Source: JALZHR01 sp036388475 (GTDB lineage Bacteria > Acidobacteriota > Blastocatellia > Pyrinomonadales > Pyrinomonadaceae). Taken from it: a stretch of DNA of 64,000 nt. The translations under genes were made by a program, and so were the position numbers. The notes beneath the pieces were generated by a model. That model was not told the origin of the DNA and ran no database searches. It worked only from the letters and a program-made list of their open reading frames with translations. The DNA lies in NCBI GenBank assembly GCA_036388475.1, contig DASVRT010000041.1, positions 62,001 through 126,000 on the forward strand. The letters run 5' to 3'. Below, in pieces: positions 60,048 to 64,000 of this stretch. Within the stretch, counting starts at the first letter, position 1, and the number at the start of each line of letters is the position of its first letter.

Positions 60048-63000
60048 ATGAAGGGAAATCCGGAAGAGCAAAACAAAATCAAAGAATACCTGCTGGGTCA
60101 GCTGACCGATGAAGCGAAGAGGCGGCAGATAGAGGAAAAATTATTTCTCGATGACGATTACGCCGAAAAACTCTCGATCGCCGAAGCTGAATTGACGGAA
60201 GAATATCTGGACGGCAATCTGAGCGGCGAAGACCGCCGGTCTTTCGACGAATTTTTTCTCGCCGCGCCGGAAAGAAAAAAACATCTGCAATTGATTAAAA
60301 ATCTCCACAAATACGCGGCGCAATCTCAAGCCGTTAAAGAATTTCCCGAAGAAAGAAAAGCCCTTTTTGATTGGCGCGGCTGGTTTGCCGTACCCGCCTT
60401 GCGCTTGGCGTTCGTCGCTTTGATTGTTTGCGGCATCGGTTTTGCCGTTTATCGTCTCGGCTTTTCCGAATCGGAAGCTGAAAAAGGTTTGACGCAGCTG
60501 CAAATTGCCTATCGCGGGCAGCGTCCGGTCGAATCGCGCCTGACGGCAAATTTTGATTATGCGCCCTTTGTCGTTACGCGCGGCGGCGAGGAACCTCCGA
60601 TAATCACCGACCCGGCGGCGCGAAAAAGTGCCGAAAGGCTTCTCGGCGACGCGTCGGAAAATTCGTCGGATGCGCGGGCGCACCACGCTCTCGGAGTTTT
60701 TTATTTAGCTGAAAAGAAATTCGATGAGGCGTTAAAGGAATTTAATCGCGCTTTAGAAAACGCGCCGGAAAACGCCAAAATTTACAGCGACCGCGGCGCG
60801 GTTTACCTGGAAAAAGCCCAGCTCGCCAAAGACGCAAACAGAGGCGAAGAGTTTTTTGTAAACGCGAATCTCGGTTTGCAAAATCTTAATCGCGCGCTGG
60901 AATTGGACGAAAATCTGCTGGAAGCTCTTTTTAACCGTGCTTTGCTCCTCCGGAAAATACCGCAAATGACAAATCAGGCGCGCGAGGCTTGGAAAAAATA
61001 TCTGGAAAAGGATTCCTCTTCGCGCTGGGCGGACGAAGCGCGCAGAGAATTGGACGAGCTAACGGAACAAAGTTCGGCGACGAAGGATAAATCGCAGATT
61101 TTAAAAGATTTTCTCGAAGCCTTCCGGCAAGGAAACGACCGGCGAACGTGGGAAATTGCCAGCCAGACAAAAGAATTAATAAGCGGCATAATGATTTCCC
61201 GGCAACTTGCGCGAAATTTTTTAGAAGCGAGCGTCGATCAAAGCCGAAAGGAAGAACAAAACGAAATCCTTTCGGCTTTCGTGTATCTGGGCGAATTGGA
61301 ACGACAAAATGCCGGCGACCCGTATTTTGCCGAATTGGCGGGCTACTATTCAAAAACGAACCAGGCGCAGCGACAGAAGCTTCTCGCCGCGCACGCCGCT
61401 ATGCAGAAAGGTTACGAGTTGATTCTGAAGCTGGATTATCTACAGGGCTTGGAAGCTTTCGAGCAGGCGAAAAAGTTATTCGAGGAAGCGGGCGACGACT
61501 GGGAAGCGGGCACTGCCGAATATCAAATCTGTTATTGCCTCTGCCAGCGCGTCCTCATTAAGGAAAGCAACCGGCGATTGCTGGCTCTGGTTGAGACGAG
61601 CGAGAAAAAAAAATACAAATGGCAGCAAGCGCTGGCTGAGGGTTGGGCGGGAAGCAATTACATTCAGCTGGGCGAGTATTCACAGGGAATCGTCTATAGC
61701 GGGAAATCGCTGGACCTCGCCGAAGAAATTTCCGACACCTATAATATCCAGCGCGCTTTGGTTCAGCTGACGGACGTCAACGGGCGAATTCGAGATTCTC
61801 AGAAGACGTTGGATTACGCTTACCGCGGTCTGATTTTTCAGAGTTCCTATCATTCTTTTCCGCGCCAGAAATGGCGAAATATGAATTTTGCGGTCGAGGC
61901 TCTGTCGGTTTTCGGCTTTAACGAGGCGGCAGCCGCGCTCGGAGAAGAAATGCTTAATCTCGCCGAAACGGAACTGAAAGACCCTCGGATGACTAACACG
62001 TCGCGTAAAAATCTGGCGATTATTTACGGCAAGCTGCAAAGACTCCCGCAGGCTTTCAGGCAATCGGACGCGATTCTGCAATTCGCCCGCTCGTCGGCGG
62101 ATGAGAAAATGAAGCAAAAATTAATCGCCGACTCGACCCGGATTCGCGCCGATTTGCAAAGAGAATCGGGCGATTGCGCGCAGGCGCTCGAAAATTACAA
62201 TCAAGCGAGAGAATTATACCGGCAGATGGAATTTTCCGCTTCCAATTACCTGCTGGAAAAAGGACGATTGTTTTGCGAAATGGCGCGGAAAAACGACGCG
62301 GCGGTCAAAGCCGAATTACTCGAAGTCCTGCAAATGTTCGATGAAAGCCGGGGAAAAATCAAGGAAGAATCCGAGCGCAATACGTTTTTCGATGCCGAGC
62401 AGGGCGTTTACGACGCGGCGATTGATTACAGCCATTCGCAGTTAAAAGACAGCGCGCAGGCATTTGATTACGCGGAAAATTCGCGGGCGCGGTCGCTGCT
62501 GAACCGGATTCACAATAATTTCGTTCAGCCGTTGAACGTCTCGGAAATTCGCCGCCGGATGCCGCCGGGCGTGCAAATGATTTATTACGCGGTTCTCGCC
62601 GACAAAATTTTGATTTGGCAGGTTTCGGAAGCGAAATTTGTCGTCGCCGAAAAGCAAATTAAGGCGGTTGAAATAGAAGAGAAAGTCCGGAAATATATGA
62701 AGCTTTTGCTGGACAAAAACGATGCAAAAGAATTTCGAGAGGCGGCAAAAGAGCTTTACGGGATTTTGATCGCGCCCGTCGAAGCGACGCTCGAACCGGA
62801 TAAAACTCTGTGCCTGGTCGCCGACAAAATGTTTTTCCGAATACCATTTGCCGCGCTCGTCGCGCCGCAGACGGATAAGTATCTGATTGAAGAATACGCG
62901 CTGGTTTCAGCACCGAGCGCCACGGTTTTCGTCAACGAAACGGAAATTGCCCGACGCAAAGCCGACGACCGTCAGGAAAGCGTTTTAAGCATCGGCAATC

Positions 63001-63587
63001 CGGCGTTCTCGCGCGGAGAATATGCCGGGCTCAAAGACCTGCCCGCCGCCGCCCGCGAAGCCAGACAAATCGGCGCTTTTTACGAGCCGCGAAAAATTCT
63101 GGTGGAAAGCCAAGCCACCAAAGAGCAGCTTATCAATAATCTGGACGAAGCCGACGTTTTGCATTTCGCCGGTCATTACGTTCCGAACGCCAATTCGCCG
63201 GCAGCTTCAAAATTCGTTTTGTCGGAAGGCGGTTTATCGGTTGAAGAAATTACGAAAAGACCGCTTTCGCGAACGCGTCTGGTAATTTTGTCGGCGTGTG
63301 AAACCGGCGTCGAGCGTTTTTACAACGGCGAGGGAATGATTGGCGCGGCGCGGGCTTTTCTGGCTTTGGATGTGCCGCTGGTCGTGGCAAGCCAGTGGTC
63401 GGTCGATTCGAAGGCTTCCGCCGAGCTGATGATTAATTTTCATCGCTACCGCAAACAAAAAGATTTGCCGACCGTCGCGGCGCTGCGCCAGGCGCAGATT
63501 GATATATTGTCAAACGAAAAATCGCCGTTCCGGCAGCCTTTCTATTGGGCGGGCTTTCTGCCGATTGGCGGATATACGGTTTATTAA
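60048..63587 (+). CDS. Membrane TPR-CHAT caspase-like protease with anti-sigma-like N-terminus
   Basis: 1179 residues. Residues 1-110: acidic/basic helical domain (EEQNKIKEYLLGQLTDEAKR, AELTEEYLDGNLSGED), like the cytosolic part of anti-sigma factors (EYLDGNLS as in zf-HC2) but without a Cys/His site. One transmembrane helix at about 113-137. Residues 190-850 are TPR-type helical repeats, and residues about 870-1179 form the CHAT domain with catalytic His1043 (LHFAGHYVPN) and Cys1084 (ILSACETG), so peptidase activity is likely. CHAT proteases are cleaved or activated in gasdermin, CRISPR type III-E (TPR-CHAT) and other immune systems. Topology puts the TPR-CHAT outside the cytoplasm if the N-terminus is inside; the opposite would keep it cytosolic, which cannot be told here. 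Confidence 0.9.
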   Translation: MKGNPEEQNKIKEYLLGQLTDEAKRRQIEEKLFLDDDYAEKLSIAEAELTEEYLDGNLSGEDRRSFDEFFLAAPERKKHLQLIKNLHKYAAQSQAVKEFPEERKALFDWRGWFAVPALRLAFVALIVCGIGFAVYRLGFSESEAEKGLTQLQIAYRGQRPVESRLTANFDYAPFVVTRGGEEPPIITDPAARKSAERLLGDASENSSDARAHHALGVFYLAEKKFDEALKEFNRALENAPENAKIYSDRGAVYLEKAQLAKDANRGEEFFVNANLGLQNLNRALELDENLLEALFNRALLLRKIPQMTNQAREAWKKYLEKDSSSRWADEARRELDELTEQSSATKDKSQILKDFLEAFRQGNDRRTWEIASQTKELISGIMISRQLARNFLEASVDQSRKEEQNEILSAFVYLGELERQNAGDPYFAELAGYYSKTNQAQRQKLLAAHAAMQKGYELILKLDYLQGLEAFEQAKKLFEEAGDDWEAGTAEYQICYCLCQRVLIKESNRRLLALVETSEKKKYKWQQALAEGWAGSNYIQLGEYSQGIVYSGKSLDLAEEISDTYNIQRALVQLTDVNGRIRDSQKTLDYAYRGLIFQSSYHSFPRQKWRNMNFAVEALSVFGFNEAAAALGEEMLNLAETELKDPRMTNTSRKNLAIIYGKLQRLPQAFRQSDAILQFARSSADEKMKQKLIADSTRIRADLQRESGDCAQALENYNQARELYRQMEFSASNYLLEKGRLFCEMARKNDAAVKAELLEVLQMFDESRGKIKEESERNTFFDAEQGVYDAAIDYSHSQLKDSAQAFDYAENSRARSLLNRIHNNFVQPLNVSEIRRRMPPGVQMIYYAVLADKILIWQVSEAKFVVAEKQIKAVEIEEKVRKYMKLLLDKNDAKEFREAAKELYGILIAPVEATLEPDKTLCLVADKMFFRIPFAALVAPQTDKYLIEEYALVSAPSATVFVNETEIARRKADDRQESVLSIGNPAFSRGEYAGLKDLPAAAREARQIGAFYEPRKILVESQATKEQLINNLDEADVLHFAGHYVPNANSPAASKFVLSEGGLSVEEITKRPLSRTRLVILSACETGVERFYNGEGMIGAARAFLALDVPLVVASQWSVDSKASAELMINFHRYRKQKDLPTVAALRQAQIDILSNEKSPFRQPFYWAGFLPIGGYTVY

Positions 63588-63620
63588 CAAAAAAATACAA
63601 AATGAATAAAGGAGAAAAAT

Positions 63621-64000
63621 ATGAATGTGCCACCTGTTACAAACGAAAAAGTCGATAATGCCACCCTAAATGTTTTCATCCACGGTCTGGCGCTGATTTG
63701 CTTTAGCGAGACTAATGCCCGCGCCGAAACCGGTTTTTTGAAAGTGGCGGACAAAACACATTTTTACGAGATAAAAATCTACCGCAATGATTGCGAGCTG
63801 ATTTGGAATTCAAAGGACATTTTCACGGATGCGGCGCTGAAGAATTCAATTCTCGTCGTCAATGCGAACAAAACAGGCGTGGGAAAACGTTTTGAATCGC
63901 AGGGCGGTAAAGAAAATGATGATGAAGATATAAGATGGACGGTTGATTTGGACGATGCCCATATGAGATGTATGGGTTTTGTGTCGAACGCCGGAGAGCG
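63621..64000 (+). CDS. Hypothetical protein next to CHAT protease (3' end cut by window)
   Basis: 126 codons visible from ATG 63621, with AAAGGAG 7 nt upstream; the frame is open to the window edge. It begins MNVPPVTNEKVDNATLNVFI, then HGLALICFSETNARAETGFL. No signal peptide, transmembrane helix or known motif is seen; it looks like a soluble beta-rich domain (FYEIKIYRNDCELIWNSKDI). The 33-nt gap and strong ribosome-binding site place it in the sigma-CHAT operon, where the downstream gene may encode a substrate or effector. No function can be assigned. Confidence 0.65.
   Translation, partial: MNVPPVTNEKVDNATLNVFIHGLALICFSETNARAETGFLKVADKTHFYEIKIYRNDCELIWNSKDIFTDAALKNSILVVNANKTGVGKRFESQGGKENDDEDIRWTVDLDDAHMRCMGFVSNAGE

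Noticed and set aside
1..64000. tRNA or rRNA genes, transposases, prophage
   Set aside because: No cloverleaf, rRNA core sequence, DDE transposase or phage structural gene was recognised on either strand.

Overview
The window looks like chromosomal DNA of an Acidobacteriota bacterium, most likely class Blastocatellia (Pyrinomonadaceae-like). This is inferred from gene content only: secreted proteins ending in six FG-GAP/VCBS-type repeats (D[FY]DGDGKxDxAVFRPS), M36 and S46 exopeptidases, TPR-CHAT proteins, and intergenic DNA rich in heptamer-based hairpins. No rRNA, tRNA, CRISPR array, transposase or phage gene was recognised.

Layout. 1-3.4 kb: end of a secreted NTF2-like protein gene, a LytT/LytS two-component pair, and a broken remnant of a DNA/RNA non-specific endonuclease. 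3.6-9 kb: stress-type genes (eRF1-like baeRF protein, hemerythrin, two lysine-rich and two acidic small proteins, DUF2231 membrane protein, SDR-DUF2171 fusion). 9-27 kb: a secretome island with an M36 metallopeptidase, an S8-SLH protease, a secreted adhesin-like protein, a large MalT-like/SARP (BTAD) regulator, a stand-alone MalT-like ATPase, an S8-SLH protease with an ISLTGADG repeat, and a secreted GH3 enzyme. 27-31.4 kb: two TonB_C-like proteins with QueD, a membrane protein, and a DinG helicase. 31.7-40.4 kb: two tandem paralogous M36 peptidases with FG-GAP repeats. 40.6-46.7 kb: ECF sigma/anti-sigma with a zinc-finger membrane protein, M23 peptidase, and a collagen-like protein. 46.9-63.6 kb: S46 dipeptidyl peptidase, an FG-GAP protein with a CxxCH motif, EEP phosphatase, LPG-synthase-like membrane protein, NrdR, Lon, MltD-type lytic transglycosylase, then a second ECF sigma, a membrane TPR-CHAT protease and a truncated partner gene at the right edge.

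The most interesting signal is in the secretome island. Seven copies of a paired direct repeat (ACTTGAG-N4-ACTTGAG, 11-bp period) lie upstream of four genes and one divergent region around the SARP-type regulator, usually 8-9 nt from a -10-like hexamer with no -35. This is the operator architecture known for Streptomyces SARP activators, and it suggests a local regulon in which the BTAD regulator at 17.1-20.4 kb switches on secreted proteases. Other points of interest are the ECF-CHAT module at 59.4-64 kb, three 20-21-bp degenerate tandem arrays, a family of heptamer hairpins that run into gene ends, and the repeat-bearing S8 protease.
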